Assembly (NCBI GenBank): GCA_024305405.1
Contig: JAKNDB010000107.1
Location: 1,488,001 to 1,552,000, forward strand
Length of the DNA: 64,000 nucleotides
Source of the DNA: Dirofilaria immitis
Lineage: Eukaryota; Nematoda; Chromadorea; Rhabditida; Onchocercidae
Direction: 5' to 3'
A model generated the notes under the pieces. The model saw nothing but the letters and a program-made list of their open reading frames with translations, was not told the origin of the DNA and ran no database searches. The number at the start of each line of letters is the position of its first letter. Position 1 is the first letter of the stretch. Shown here in pieces: positions 27,694-39,751 of the stretch. Made by a program: the position numbers and the translations under genes.

Positions 27694-30600
27694 TCATTTC
27701 CCAAAAATGGTTTGAAGCAAATTTGGTGAAATATCCGGATTTGGTGTAGCTCTTTGAGCACCACTTCTTACAAGTTTATCAACCAACCGATTGATATCTG
27801 AACCTCCTTTGATACGATCATTATCACTTTGCTGATGAGCTGGTTTGAAAAAGTCAGCCAAATTTATCGCTGGTGATGAAGTTGTTTTTGTAAAAATGAA
27901 GGCCCTGTAAATATGATTGAAAAAAATTCTATTTTATCTGAAAATCTAAAGCAAATTTATATTATGGAGTGTATGTAAAAATTCATCGATTCATATATGA
28001 TAAGTGAAATGTTGTTAACTTACGAACCTAAGAAAGTATTTAATAATGTTTCAATTCCATTATTTTTATTGTTGAACCGTAATCATTACCGTATGCTCCA
28101 TTACGGTACTCATTAAATAATAAAGAATCATATTTGTTTTTCGTGTTTCTTCTATCACTATTATACCATGGTCGAGCGAAATCACCGGATACACTATTTC
28201 CTGACGAACCGAAACTATCAGGTCTTCAAATAAATAAAAATTTAATATTAAGTGAAAAATCAAAAGTTATAATCTTTTTGAAGATAGAACAGAGGAAGAT
28301 GACATGTATTTGACTGATTATTGATTATAATAATTCGATTGAAATAGATTTAAATGCGATCTTCAACCAAGTTTTATTTTACCTTATATATCTATCATTG
28401 GCAATATAAATTTAATCAAAATTTTCACCTATCTAAATCCAATTTTTTGGCTTATTGAAATTGAAATTTCATATTTTTATAAAACAAAATAATAATTATT
28501 AATTTAAATTTCACGATATATTTTCATGATCGATGTCATATTAAGTTTTTATAATAAAATTAAAATTAGGAACCCAGTAGAATCGTAAACAGTTTTTGCA
28601 TTATCAATAATTGTGCCACCAAGATTCATCAATTGTGTAGCAACTCCATAAACTGTAATTAAAAATTTTCAATAGATGAATTAAAAATAAATTTATATTT
28701 TTTCTTTCTCCTCATTTAATATTAGTAAAACAATACGTATCTATTAGTATGTATTTATTATTATCATCAAATTATCGTTTAAAATTTTATTTGATATTAT
28801 AATTTACAAATATATATTTATACACATTTTCATTACATATTTTATATATATATATATATAATTTTCATTTGTTCTAATTATTTTCTAAATATATTTATTT
28901 GAAATAGATTAATATTAATTTCTAATATACGTATTATACAAATTATATTGTCATAGTTTATTCGATAGTTTCCAATTAATTGATCAAAATTTATGGAATA
29001 AATTAGTAAGAGAGTTTCAAACCTTTTACTTTGTATCAAATTTTTTCACTTTTAAAAATCTTTATTCCATATTATATTAAATGTTTACTTTTTTTCAATT
29101 TGAATTCTAGCATCTTTAACATTTTATCTTTTACTAAATTTAAGGAACAAAAATTACTAATTATTATTATCATTATTACTATTGTTATTATTATTATCAT
29201 TATTGTTAACAACTATTGCTCTTTTTTTAATAAATTTATAAGCTCATTTTCCAGACTTTTTTTTTAAAAATATAATCGATTTAAATAAACAATGTTTATT
29301 TGGAGTGCAATTTTTGTGATAGCTAATTGGTAGCGAGAGTTTACAAAAAGTTCTATAGCTTTTGATGATATTAAAAATATTTAGTTTTTATATATTAAAT
29401 TCAAATTGGTATCTATGAAAAAAAAAAAAGATAAAGAAATATACGAATAAACTTGTAAAAATCAAGAATATTGACAGATTGAACGGTTCAAATTGTTGTT
29501 GCATTATTTAGATTCATTTTAAGTATTAAATTGGAGCTAAAATTATACTTAAAAATTCAATTATAAATTTAATTCATCTTCTTAGATCCTTTTTGAAATT
29601 AATAGTTAATGATAGTGAATAGAAATTAACGGGACTGGAAATAAATTTCAATCATTGTTACAATTTAATTAATTTCATTATTGCTTATTTTGAATCTATA
29701 TTATAAAGATATCATTATCGAAATATTAAATCAAAAAACTTGGAGACGAATAAAACTAATAGATAATTCAATTTATTGTCTTTTTAAGAATAGATTCATT
29801 TTTTTTTCTATTATTTGAAAAGGATAATTTGAATAATGCAATTTCAAAAATTTTATTCTTCCTTTTCAAAATTACCTATATTCAGTATTCCTCATTAATT
29901 GTACCAATGAAAATAGGTAGCCTGATATAAATCAAAATAAATTGTAATATTATTATTAGGTAATAAAAGTTAAATTAGCTGTGTTATAGCACGAGTTCAA
30001 TTTAAATAAATAATGAATCATCCAGAATGAATCAATTAAGCAAAAATCGTAAATAAATCGCGGGGAAATTTAAGTGGATAATTAATAATTGATGAATCAT
30101 AAGTAAATCGAGATGAATCATAGTAGTGAACCATAAGCAAATCAGGAATCATAAAGAAATTACGTAAGTAATTGATAATTAAGATAATTGATAAAAGAAA
30201 ATTAAGTAAACTAATAAATTTGATAACAATTCGACAAATGCCGAAGTTTATCATATTATCAATATTTTCTTTCGTATTTTGCTAACAGTTTGATCAAATG
30301 CCGAAGTTTATCATATTATCAATATTTTTTCCTTATCATATTTCCTTTATTTTATCAAAAGAAGCAATTAAAAAATTTTTGATAAATTTTCCCAGATTCA
30401 AGAAATGAATATTTAATATAAAATGTATCAGGCAATTAAATTATCACTAATATCATTTCATTTTCATCGATCCGCAGATAAAGATTTACTTATTAAATAT
30501 TTTTCCAAAATTTTTAATTAAACCGAACAAAATGAAAAATGAAAAAAATGAAACATTCTCAAATCAATCAAATAATTATTTGATCATTTATTTTGATCAA

Positions 30601-30823
30601 AAAATTATTGAGAAAAATTTACTTATCAAATGTTTTACCAAACTTTTAATTAAAACAAACAAAAAAAAAAGAAAGAGAAAAATAAAATATAAAACATACG
30701 ATCAAGAAATCGTCGTGCTTGATTAGTTAATACACCGAGATCAATACCAGGTAGTATAGGTAATGGTTGTCCATTGATTAATATCCAGTAACAAATGAAT
30801 AATAAAACGTTATGATATATCAT
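27694..30823 (-). CDS. Orphan secreted protein (four exons)
   Basis: Exons on the minus strand, 5' to 3': 30700-30823, 28574-28652, 28024-28223 and 27694-27904. All are bounded by GT..AG and consistent in phase, giving about 204 residues. Exon 1 begins MIYHNVLLFICYWILINGQP, a clear signal peptide with likely cleavage after NG, preceded by an ATATATCAG trans-splice-like acceptor five bases before the ATG. The mature protein is polar, rich in Asn, Ser, Gly and Asp, with a hydrophobic repeat-like middle (YGVATQLMNLGGTII) and a C-terminus ending LLQTIFGK. It has no cysteines after the signal peptide. Exon 3 loses frame by one base at the T5 run 28063-28067; one extra base restores frame into exon 4 with correct phase. 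I recognise no family. Extracellular location is inferred from the signal peptide only. Confidence 0.8.
28653..30699 (-). other. Intron 1 of the orphan secreted gene (2.0 kb)
   Basis: Donor GATC|GTATGT and acceptor AATTACAG. It contains a TA run (about 28845-28860), ATT/ATC-rich DNA near 29160-29210 and a direct repeat at 30235-30328. No nested gene is supported. Confidence 0.7.
30235..30328. repeat. 34-bp direct repeat, 60-bp period
   Basis: CAAATGCCGAAGTTTATCAT and the 14 following bases occur identically at 30235-30268 and 30295-30328. The 26-bp spacer also begins alike (CTTTCG/TTCCTT), so this is an incompletely conserved 60-bp tandem unit. Confidence 0.85.
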
Positions 30824-31029
30824 TACATCTGATATATCAATCTTTCTTATTTCCTTTTGGCGATCTTTTTTTATTCTTTTTACTTTTTAAAAATCTCAAT
30901 GATAAACTAAAAAAATGGAACAAATTGAATTATTTAAAATATACATTATAAAACAAAACGATGATATGATTTATCATGACATTATAAAACGAAACAATGA
31001 TAGCATAAATAAATCAATCAGTTAGTTAC

Positions 31030-31076
31030 AATGATGATGATGATGATGATAATGATGATGATGATGATGATGATAT
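31030..31076. repeat. (GAT)n trinucleotide repeat
   Basis: About 15 GAT/ATG units with one AAT interruption. Confidence 0.9.
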
Positions 31077-31810
31077 ACTGGTAATATTTTGCACAATAGT
31101 TTTTAATTATATAATCAAATTATCATAGAAAATTAAGCTTATCTAATCAATACCAATTTATCCCGACAAAATTAATCATAGTCATCTTATCTAATAAATT
31201 AATTTAAACTTTATTTAACAAAATCTTATCTTATTTAATAACTTTTCCAATCTTTTTATTTGCATATGTTTCTTAAAAACGACTCATCCCTATCATTTTC
31301 AATTTATCCTTATCACTTTCTATTTTATTCTAACTTTTCTCGAATTTTTATCCATTATCTTAAGAAACATTTATTGAATTATAATGATTATAAAATGATA
31401 TTTATAGTTATAATGTAAAAAGTTATTTACAAAAATTATAAATAATAAATCATCAAATTCAGTAATATCATTTCAACTTGTTTTATGTTAAGAGTTTAAT
31501 GAAAATTTAAAAATTAATTTTTATGAAATTATTGGGAAGGGAATAACATATCACTATTTGATAAATATCCTTTGATAAATGATAAAACAATATCAATTTT
31601 AAATGATAAGAATATGCTAATATACGAAAATTTTTTCTTCCCTTTCTGATTTATTTATAGAAAAAGGAAAAAAAAAGTTTGATAATTTGAGCAACTATCC
31701 AGGATTGGTAACAACAGTTGACATTTCTAACCACAGGCAATTTATATCTACGTCTGTTTGTATGTATCGTATGCGTGTATATATACGTGTATGTGCGTGT
31801 ATGTGTAGGA

Positions 31811-31859
31811 TGTATGCATGTATACATGTATGTATGTATGTATGTATGTATGTGTGTGG
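31811..31859. repeat. (TATG)n tetranucleotide repeat
   Basis: TATG/TGTA units ending in a short TG run; the flank from 31750 is also TATG/TGCG-rich. Confidence 0.9.
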
Positions 31860-32047
31860 ATGAAAATCATATACTATCTAGATTCAAATGAAAAAGGAAA
31901 TTTAATCAGTGAATATGGTTGGTTAGGAAGAAGATTTACAGCGGATAATAGGAAAAATAGGAGTTTGCAGGAGCAAATTTTATTTTCCGATATTCGCCCT
32001 CGTTTACCTTTTCAATTATCAAATCTACAAATGTATATGTTTACATT

Positions 32048-32147
32048 AATTATTATCATTATTATCATCATTGTCTACTATTATCATTATCATTATTACT
32101 ACTATCATCATCATCATCATCATCATTATCATCATCATCATAATATT
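32048..32147. repeat. ATT/ATC trinucleotide tract
   Basis: Interrupted TTATCA/TCATCA units, giving poly-Ile or poly-His in two frames. Confidence 0.85.
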
Positions 32148-32509
32148 GTCATTACTTTGAATCAAAATCATTTGCCATTAAGGAAATGTAAGGAATTAAA
32201 TTTTCTTTTGATATTTAATTATCTCACTAATTATTGCATTTAAATTTAAAAGGTACAACATTTTTTTAAATGATTTTCAATAAAATTTTATCTTACCAAT
32301 TCGTAATATAATGGGGAAATGGAAAAGAGAAAATTAAAAAATGGGAACAGAAATAATGATGCCATATATCGATGCAAAACTTTCAAATCAAATGCCTAAG
32401 GGATATTTTACAAAGCATCTGATAACCAATCAATTGTCCGAATTTTTCAGGATAAAAATGTTGAATGTGTGGAAATGTAATTGAAAGATGATAGCGACAG
32501 TGATGCTGA

Positions 32510-32606
32510 ACAGTGATAGTGATAATGACAGTGATGATGATGATAGTAATGATGACGATGATGATGGTGATAATGATGATAATGATAATAATAATGATGA
32601 TGATTT
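32510..32606. repeat. (GAT)n-like tract inside an acidic open frame
   Basis: GAT/AAT/AGT units that read as poly-Asp/Asn/Ser within an open frame from 32488 to 32727 (79 codons). After the repeat about 40 codons of non-repetitive sequence remain open (LDFALLNVGKGKNKK…). The frame could be an exon, but no acceptor/donor pair or partner exon supports this. Confidence 0.7.
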
Positions 32607-32830
32607 AGATTTTGCTTTGTTAAATGTTGGAAAGGGAAAGAATAAAAAGACTGGAAATGAAATAGAACATCGCTTAGGGCAAAAGATAATCTTTAAAAGA
32701 TTCGCAAAGAATTTCCCACTGAATTAAAGTACTTAAAATTTAGATGATAAATGAGCGAATTATAAAATACAAAATAATTACAAAAAAAAAGATTTTAAGA
32801 AAAGAAAATAATAATCGAAGATCGATTAAA

Positions 32831-33084
32831 AAAAATCAATATAAATAATAATAATAATAATAACAATTGTACTATCACTAATTTTAATAATTTTACTAAC
32901 ATTATTATTATTATTATTATTGCTTTATCAAGTAATGCAATATTAATTCATGTATCATTATTTATACTGAAAAAATCATTATAAATAATAATAATAACAA
33001 TCACTAATATTAATAATTTTACTAACATTATTATTATTATTGCTTTATCAAGTAATGCAACATTAATTCATGTATCATTATTTT
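32831..33084. repeat. Imperfect ~110-bp duplication with AAT/ATT arms
   Basis: Copy 1 (about 32831-32964) and copy 2 (about 32971-33084) share (AAT)n, a CACTAAT.TTAATAATTTTACTAAC segment, (ATT)n and a GCTTTATCAAGTAATGCAA..ATTAATTCATGTATCATTAT tail. Copies differ in repeat number and a short indel. The AAT and ATT arms of each copy are complementary and could pair. Confidence 0.85.
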
Positions 33085-35400
33085 CTAATCCTTTGTTTTT
33101 TTTTTTACATACAGGTATCGGGAAATATATTGAACTATTTTCATGCTTTAAATTAAAATTTATAAGTTAAAAAAGAAGTATTAAATAATACTTCAACTAT
33201 TATTCTTTATTAGATTTTTCCTCTCCTTCTTTTTTCAGAAGATATTTTCATTTTAGTATAGAGAAAAAAATTGAAAATTGCTAAAAATTTTAACCTTTCA
33301 ACCTTTATAACAATGATAAAAGTTTAATTGAAAGGAAAATAATATAAAACTTTTTTTTTGTGTTATTTCTAAAATTTATTTAAAGCGCAAATTTTATCAT
33401 TTCTTATCGATAAACAAACGTTTTTTTTTTGGCTATTCATCAAAAGAAATATAATTCATAAATATAATCTCATATAATTTTTATAATTAATTCAAAGTTT
33501 AAATATATGCAAAAAAACAATATTTATAATTTTCAACTTTACAAAAATCTTTTCCATTTCAAAATTTTAAATTGTTGAACAAATTTTTCTTATTCTTTCT
33601 TTCCTATATTACAATTAGCATCAATGCATCAATGTTTTAACAAATGAAATTTAATAAGCCATTAACTATAAAAATTTTCTCTACAAATCATTTTTTTTTT
33701 ATAATACAAAGATTAGAAATAAATAAAACGAATTAAATAAATATATCGCCTGAAATAATCAAAAGTTTCTTTTGATTAAAGGCTTAAATTCAGTTTAAAA
33801 AAATTCCCCCAATACGTTGTAAATATATTACAGTTGTTGTTTGTAAACATTGATTTTAATTTATAAAAAAGATTCCATAATTTCAAAAATAAAATTAGCA
33901 TTCCTATCTATTAAATCTATACAATTTAACAGGATTTAGTAATAAATCATAGAAAGAAATATTTTCTAAGCCACGAATAGACTAAGCATATAAAACTACG
34001 ATAAATGATGATTATATGGCAATTCCGTGTCTTTTATAATTATTCAAATTTTCCCATATTCGAATTTCATTTGAAAAAATCATTTCTAGGCTTGCTTCCG
34101 ATATTTGCATATATATGTAAGCAAGCGAAATTTAAAATTTCAATAATTTCAAGTTTGTTTATTATATATCACACGCAGTTTATATTACAAATGTCTTTTA
34201 TTTTTAATATTTCAAATATTATTAATCACAATTTATTGCTAATAAATATTCAGTTACTTTTGAATTCAGAACAATAAGTGATTCACTATATGTAAATGCA
34301 TGAATTTGAAGCATAAAAAGACACATAAACATTCTTATAATAAAGCATAAATGATATGATTAATTCTTCCAGAAGAAAGCAAAAAGCTGATCGAATGCTA
34401 CATTTTCGATTAAACTAACAACAGTCACTATCTCTCGATATGACTAAAGATGTGAATATAATATCTAAGAAAGAAGGATACTTATATATACATAATCAAT
34501 TTAATAAATATGTTCGATATTCGAAACACCGCGAAATATATTAACAACAAATTAAAGCTTATAAAAATTAACAATTTTCTAACATAAGTTCTAAAAAGAA
34601 TTGAATTCTGATCATAAATTCTCAAATATTAATGGATATTTCATTTGGCAGTTAAAGATTGTGAAATTAAATATAAGATGAAACAGTGTTACTGTCGTGA
34701 AGATGATTTTATTAAGAAATTTGAAATGTGGTTCCCTGGGAAGATAGCTATCTAATTTTATAAGCCTGAATATTATAAGAAATACTATTTAGCGTCAGTA
34801 AATAACAGAGAGAATATCAAACCAAAAAAATCAAAGCTTGAGCAATCCTCTCTGATAGAATATCAAGAAAAACATGAGTTTTCAAAAGCAAAATGGAAAA
34901 AGATAAATCATGCTAATAATCAAGTCAAATTTTACAACTAATTAGATCAATACACAGTTTACAATTCTAATCAAATTTTCTATGATATAAAACAAAATGA
35001 AATGAATAGCTTCTGGTAAATCATTTTCGCTGATGAGAAATGGATCATACTCTTTCTCAACGCTTTATTCCTCTTTATTTCTACTAACTGAATGATTATT
35101 ATCAAGTTTAACGCATTTTGTATGATGAAGTAAATAATCACTCTCTACATGCTACAAATACTACAATTCTAATTAGTAAAACCAATCCATTACAACTACT
35201 GGTTACTTTTATACACTTTGTCATTAACATATGATGTTTGCAAATTTATAAGGAGAAAATATATTTACAACTGTTTAAGTTAAAACACCAACTGTTGAGG
35301 AATCCAGTGTAGCAAATCGAATATATACATCAAGCTTTCAAATCCTCATTTTCAATAAATATTGCTCATTTTAACAGATATATCTATAAAAAGAATTTTA

Positions 35401-38281
35401 TCATATAATTGCATTAACATCCCTAGTATCACTCCCATTGATCATTCTGTGCGAAAATAATGAATAGTCATCAACACTTGATTGTAACTGCTTTAACCTA
35501 AAAAGATACACAGGTACGGCTTTAGACAAGCAAACCAGAAAAACTCCATAACATGAATGTGAACAATGTACATCTAATTACACAAACCTTTTTAAAAGAG
35601 CTTTTTGCATATGAATACAGCATAATATCTAATCTATTCTTGTTCTTAATTAATTGCATTTGTTGTAGAGTTATTTCAGTGCCGTTCGATTTGCTTTTGG
35701 TCCATTCAGCAAGATTCTTTGTGAATCTAAAGAAACTGATAACAATGTTAATAATTATGCGTCTACTTTAGATGAAAACCGATGTTCTGAGATAGAGCTA
35801 TCAGCATTCAGTTATGACAGATAAAAATTTTTCTTTATTTTTCCAATCTGCAAAACAATGTTAGAATAGAATGTAGAATGCATAATACTGAAGAATCTAT
35901 TATTATATAGAAATAGCTTTCTAGTTTCATAAGAGCGATATTTACTATAAAAGAAACCATTAAGCTTACTTGAACCTTTTGATGAAATAAAATCTTTGGA
36001 CATTTCTTTTTAACACGTTTTTACTTTTATTCAAAACGTACCTTAAGCGAAAAAGATGTTCAAACATCCACTGACTTTCAGCCATATATTCTTTAAGACC
36101 AAAAAGGCTAAATTTTTTAGATTAGCTTTTGCACTTTCTAACATAATCTTTTCCCTGGTTGCTACATCTGTTGTTCGTGTGTCATAACAATTGATCAGTG
36201 TTAGATCAGCCAACATTCGAGTTTGCCTATAACAAATTAAATGTGCATATGCTATCTGCGAAACATATAAATAAACAAATCCATTTTTGCTATTGTGTCT
36301 ATTTATCATCTGTTACAGCATATGTTGTAAACAATATTTTTCACCTCCGAGTTCTGATCTTTGATCTTGGAATTCGTGTATGTAAATTAATTAATGCTAA
36401 TCGTAAATCATTGTATTTCACAACATCAAAACAACTGTAGAAATTTACAATTCAAGAAATAATATAATTCTGAATTAGTACGTCGGTCTCAGCTGTTTTA
36501 CTTATACTCATCGAATTCCTCGTATTCTTGCAATTTTACGCAGTTTTGAAAATGGATATGAATTACTATTCTTTCTATGAGTACACATAGAGTATATTAA
36601 ACATATAATCACTAAATATGCAAATGAAGTTAATTTCACGCAGTTCATTGTTATAAATGAAATTAACATCTTCACAAAAACTGCCGAACGAATATACCTA
36701 TTAAAAGCAAGATTATATGGACAAGCAAGAAATTCATCCAATGACACACCATCCCATCCAATTTCTGGATCAAAGCACATTGGTAACTGTTCGGGTGTTG
36801 GCGGCCGACCATTACATATATGTCTAGCCGCTAACCATGTAGCGCCTCGTTCTACATGACGATATTCGGAGATAAAACGTGCTACTGGTTCACGAAAAAA
36901 GACGTATAAAAATATCGCCTCTTACGATGGAAACCTATAAATTAATTACGTTTTACACGATAATCGTTAAAAAGCATGAAATTTCTTTTATATTCAAAGC
37001 AATCACTTTTACATACCTTCTTTTTATCCAAAGCATTATCCACACAGCCAGAAATGAATAGTTCAGTGAAATCGGCATGTAATCCACAGATCCAGCCAGT
37101 AGAATAGCGAGAAAATAACCATATCTTGAAGGTATTTTAAATTAGGAAATATATGCAAATTAAAGAAATCATTTGCTTATTTGATTAGAAAAACTGTTGC
37201 AGAAACACTACGAAAAAAACCTTTTTTTGGAACCGGGACTCATGCAAGTACATCGCTTCTTTCCCATACGACAAATACAAGGTGCTGAAACATTCAGATG
37301 TTTGACAAGAAACCGTTCAAAACTTGTGCCTGCTGTTTTTTGAATATGCAAGAATACGATCACATCGTTATCGCTCATATTAAATCTGAAAAATCACTAA
37401 TGACATGGAAGTATGATTAATTATCAACTATCGAGCAGAATAAACAGAATGTTGAAAAGCGTCTGAGCAGAAAATTTGTGCAGATCCAACTTCAGTGGAT
37501 AATAGTATAGTAATATACGACAATCGGAAAACCCTTATAAATTCGTTGTTCTGACGGCATTAACAATGTTTATTTAAAAAAAGAGAGATACGAAAATTAC
37601 CCGTTATCGGGATCATCCAGAATTTTGTTGAACGAAAGATTCCAGCGAGTATAAAATGATGGTTTATAGTCAGTGGCAATGCTATTTTTGAATGCAAATT
37701 CACGCATCTGATCAAGGCTGTATCGTGGAAGACTAATACTTGCCGAAGAATAGTAACCTAAAAATTATAAGCCTGAAGACAAGATAAATTTTATCAAAAT
37801 ATCCACTTTACTTAAAATATCAAAAATCTAACAGAAAGATCGTTTGAAAATTATATTAACAGTTTATTAAATTCTTCAATTTTTTCAACAGACGATTTTA
37901 GAAGGCTATTATTCAAGCGATTATCGGGAATATTAGATCAGCAATCACCTTTCATACAATGCCATAACAAAGTGAAAGTTCGATTCTGAAGTTACTACAA
38001 CATTTTCTAAACTATTTCATTAATGATAGAAAGTAAACCACTATGAACCATCAATTAAAGCTTCGGAAGCAACTTGAAAAAAATATGTTTGCATTTTATA
38101 ACATACCATAATTAGCAGCATAATTAAAGGATTTTTCAGCAATAAAATAACCCAGCGGTATAGCAATAACGAGAACAATGAAAAGTATCAAACGTAGCCA
38201 CGATTGCCACTTGTGCTTCATATAAATTTTATTAATTACTAAATTATCCCTATCATCCATCTCTTCTCCAATAATAACCAT
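35401..38281 (-). CDS. hst-6: Heparan sulfate 6-O-sulfotransferase
   Basis: Transfers sulfate from PAPS to the 6-O of glucosamine in heparan sulfate; a Golgi type II membrane enzyme. Minus-strand exons: 38107-38281, 37601-37757, 37221-37385, 37017-37124, 36698-36918, 36042-36226, 35588-35726 and probably 35401-35497; about 415 residues, normal for the family. Visible features: one membrane segment at ~29-50; the PAPS 5'-phosphosulfate motif HIQKTAGT (~124-131); CICRMGKKRCTC; YSTGWICGLHADFTEL; REPVARF..RHVERGATW; CPYNLAFNR/QTRMLADL; and the C-terminal LDIMLYSYAKSSF. One base is missing at the T7 run 37222-37228 and at the A5 run 36101-36105. The exon 5 start could instead be 36934. The last exon needs a one-base correction; otherwise the protein ends soon after 35588. 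Family assignment is very sure; the exact C-terminus is not. Confidence 0.93.
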
Positions 38282-38308
38282 ATAAGATTAAAAATTATTA
38301 TTATTGCA

Positions 38309-38338
38309 TTATTCTCGATCAAATCGATCATTTGGCAT
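38309..38338 (-). promoter_or_regulatory. Upstream ORF in sulfotransferase leader
   Basis: A strong acceptor on the minus strand (TTTTTTACAG, AG at 38372-38373) would give a ~90-nt leader before the ATG at 38281. This leader contains a nine-codon upstream ORF (MPNDRFDRE, stop at 38309-38311). A second, overlapping upstream ATG (ATGATCGATTTG) opens a frame that runs past the main start. Upstream ORFs generally lower translation of the main ORF; that effect here is inferred. Confidence 0.4.
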
Positions 38339-39393
38339 ATATCACGTAGAAAATTCGTCTTCAACACCGTACTGTAAAAAAGAAATGTTTAATAAAAAAA
38401 CGCTTCAACATATTTAATAATATAATCTTTGTTGATTAAAAATAATTAATAAAATTGCTAAATATAACTAAATATATGCCATACATATATTTATTTACTT
38501 GTGCTAATTCATTTAACCTTTTATTGATTTGAGGATATGAAGAGGAAATGATGAAATGACCTTTATATTTATGTTTAAAATAAAAATTAACAAGTAGATG
38601 AAATGAAATTATATTATTATTTCATCCCCATTTGGTTAAAAACATTGCCTTATAACTAATGATAAGTTTAATTTGATTCGCTCTTATCCTCTTCTATTCT
38701 CTTTGTGATAATCAATATTCTCGATGTTAGACTTCAAAGGAAATATAATCCCTCATCCAAAACGATGTATACATTGAAATTCCCGTGCATTAGCAATCTC
38801 GAAGAACGGAAAAAGGTAATAGATAATTATTATAATAAAAAAGACTCTCGAGAAAATTTTATCCCTGGTCAGTATATAAAATTTCATACTTGAAAAGATT
38901 GTAGCTATAAATTGGAAAACACGGAGTACTCCTATTTCGCTTCTCGTTCCTTGCTATTTCTTAAATAAAATCTAACAATGATCCTTTTGAATACGAAAAA
39001 TTGTAGCCGCAATATGACTTTTTAACCTTTGTATCAATTTATTGATAATTCATAAAATGATCAGTGTAAGTGATTACAAACATAAACAATTTAAAATTTA
39101 TTGAAAACGGAAGAGAAAAGAATTTTTGGAGAAATTTAAATAATTTCGAGCAATTTCATTGCAATTTTAGCAATAATAGGCTTTAAGCTGCAAAATATTC
39201 TCTGCAATTTGAACAACTTTTCGAATATGTGAAATGTGGCAAAATTTTTTGTTGTGCTTTCCTTATCATTGGATGATTTATGATAATAAGTTTAAGAGAT
39301 AAGAAAGGGACCATCTCATTTCATCAATTAATATGACATAAATACATTCATTCTAGAATATTCTATCAGCGATGGTCCCTCATTACTATTAAT

Positions 39394-39436
39394 CAGCTGT
39401 TTCGCGCCAAAATTAACCCCTCCGCCCATTGCCCAC
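39394..39436. promoter_or_regulatory. E-box, E2F site and GC-box cluster
   Basis: CAGCTG (39394-39399) abuts TTTCGCGCCAAAA (39400-39412), a full match to the E2F/DP consensus (TTTSSCGC plus the A-rich 3' half). This is followed by CCCCTCCGCCCATTGCCCAC (39417-39436), which contains an Sp1/KLF-type CCGCCC box. In such AT-rich DNA a CGCGCC core is rare. It lies about 1.1 kb upstream of the sulfotransferase ATG and 2.8 kb upstream of the HMG-box ATG. Binding is inferred from the motif only. Confidence 0.5.
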
Positions 39437-39539
39437 TTTTTCATTCCTTCTTTCACTTCCATCCATCCTTTCGTAATATATCTTTCCTCATCGTTGCTTC
39501 TTTCCTACATAACTTTCTGTGTGGTGCGTGGATATGATA

Positions 39540-39715
39540 CGTTTAGGTATGTTGTATGTATGTATGAGTGTATGTATGTATGTATGTATGTATGTATGTA
39601 TGTATGTGTATAGGTATATATATATATCCACGCATATGCTTGCATCTATTAAGTATATGTATAAAGGAATAAATATATATATATATGTTTGTGTGTGTTT
39701 GTGTACATGCGTGCT

Positions 39716-39751
<36 letters not shown>

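Larger units (their letters stand above)
30831..35400. other. Intergenic, repeat-rich
   Basis: Between the 5' end of the orphan secreted gene and the 3' end of the sulfotransferase gene. It contains GAT, TATG, ATT/ATC and AAT simple repeats and a ~110-bp imperfect duplication. A segment at 31884-32040 reads as non-repetitive, coding-like sequence (…EYGWLGRRFTADN…) but has no identified partner exon. A 90-codon hydrophobic frame at 34005-34277 (+) and a 40-codon polar frame ending at 34756 (+) are unassigned. A degenerate Tc1-like DEKW fragment may lie near 35013-35053. Confidence 0.55.

Noticed and set aside
28066..28263. 65-codon minus-strand frame (MIFHLILNF…)
   Set aside because: Wrong register of orphan secreted exon 3. 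The shifted frame joins its neighbours in phase, whereas this one crosses the acceptor at 28223.
34005..34277. 90-codon hydrophobic + frame
   Set aside because: Phe/Ile/Leu/Asn-rich as expected from AT-rich DNA, no acceptor, donor or recognisable motif.
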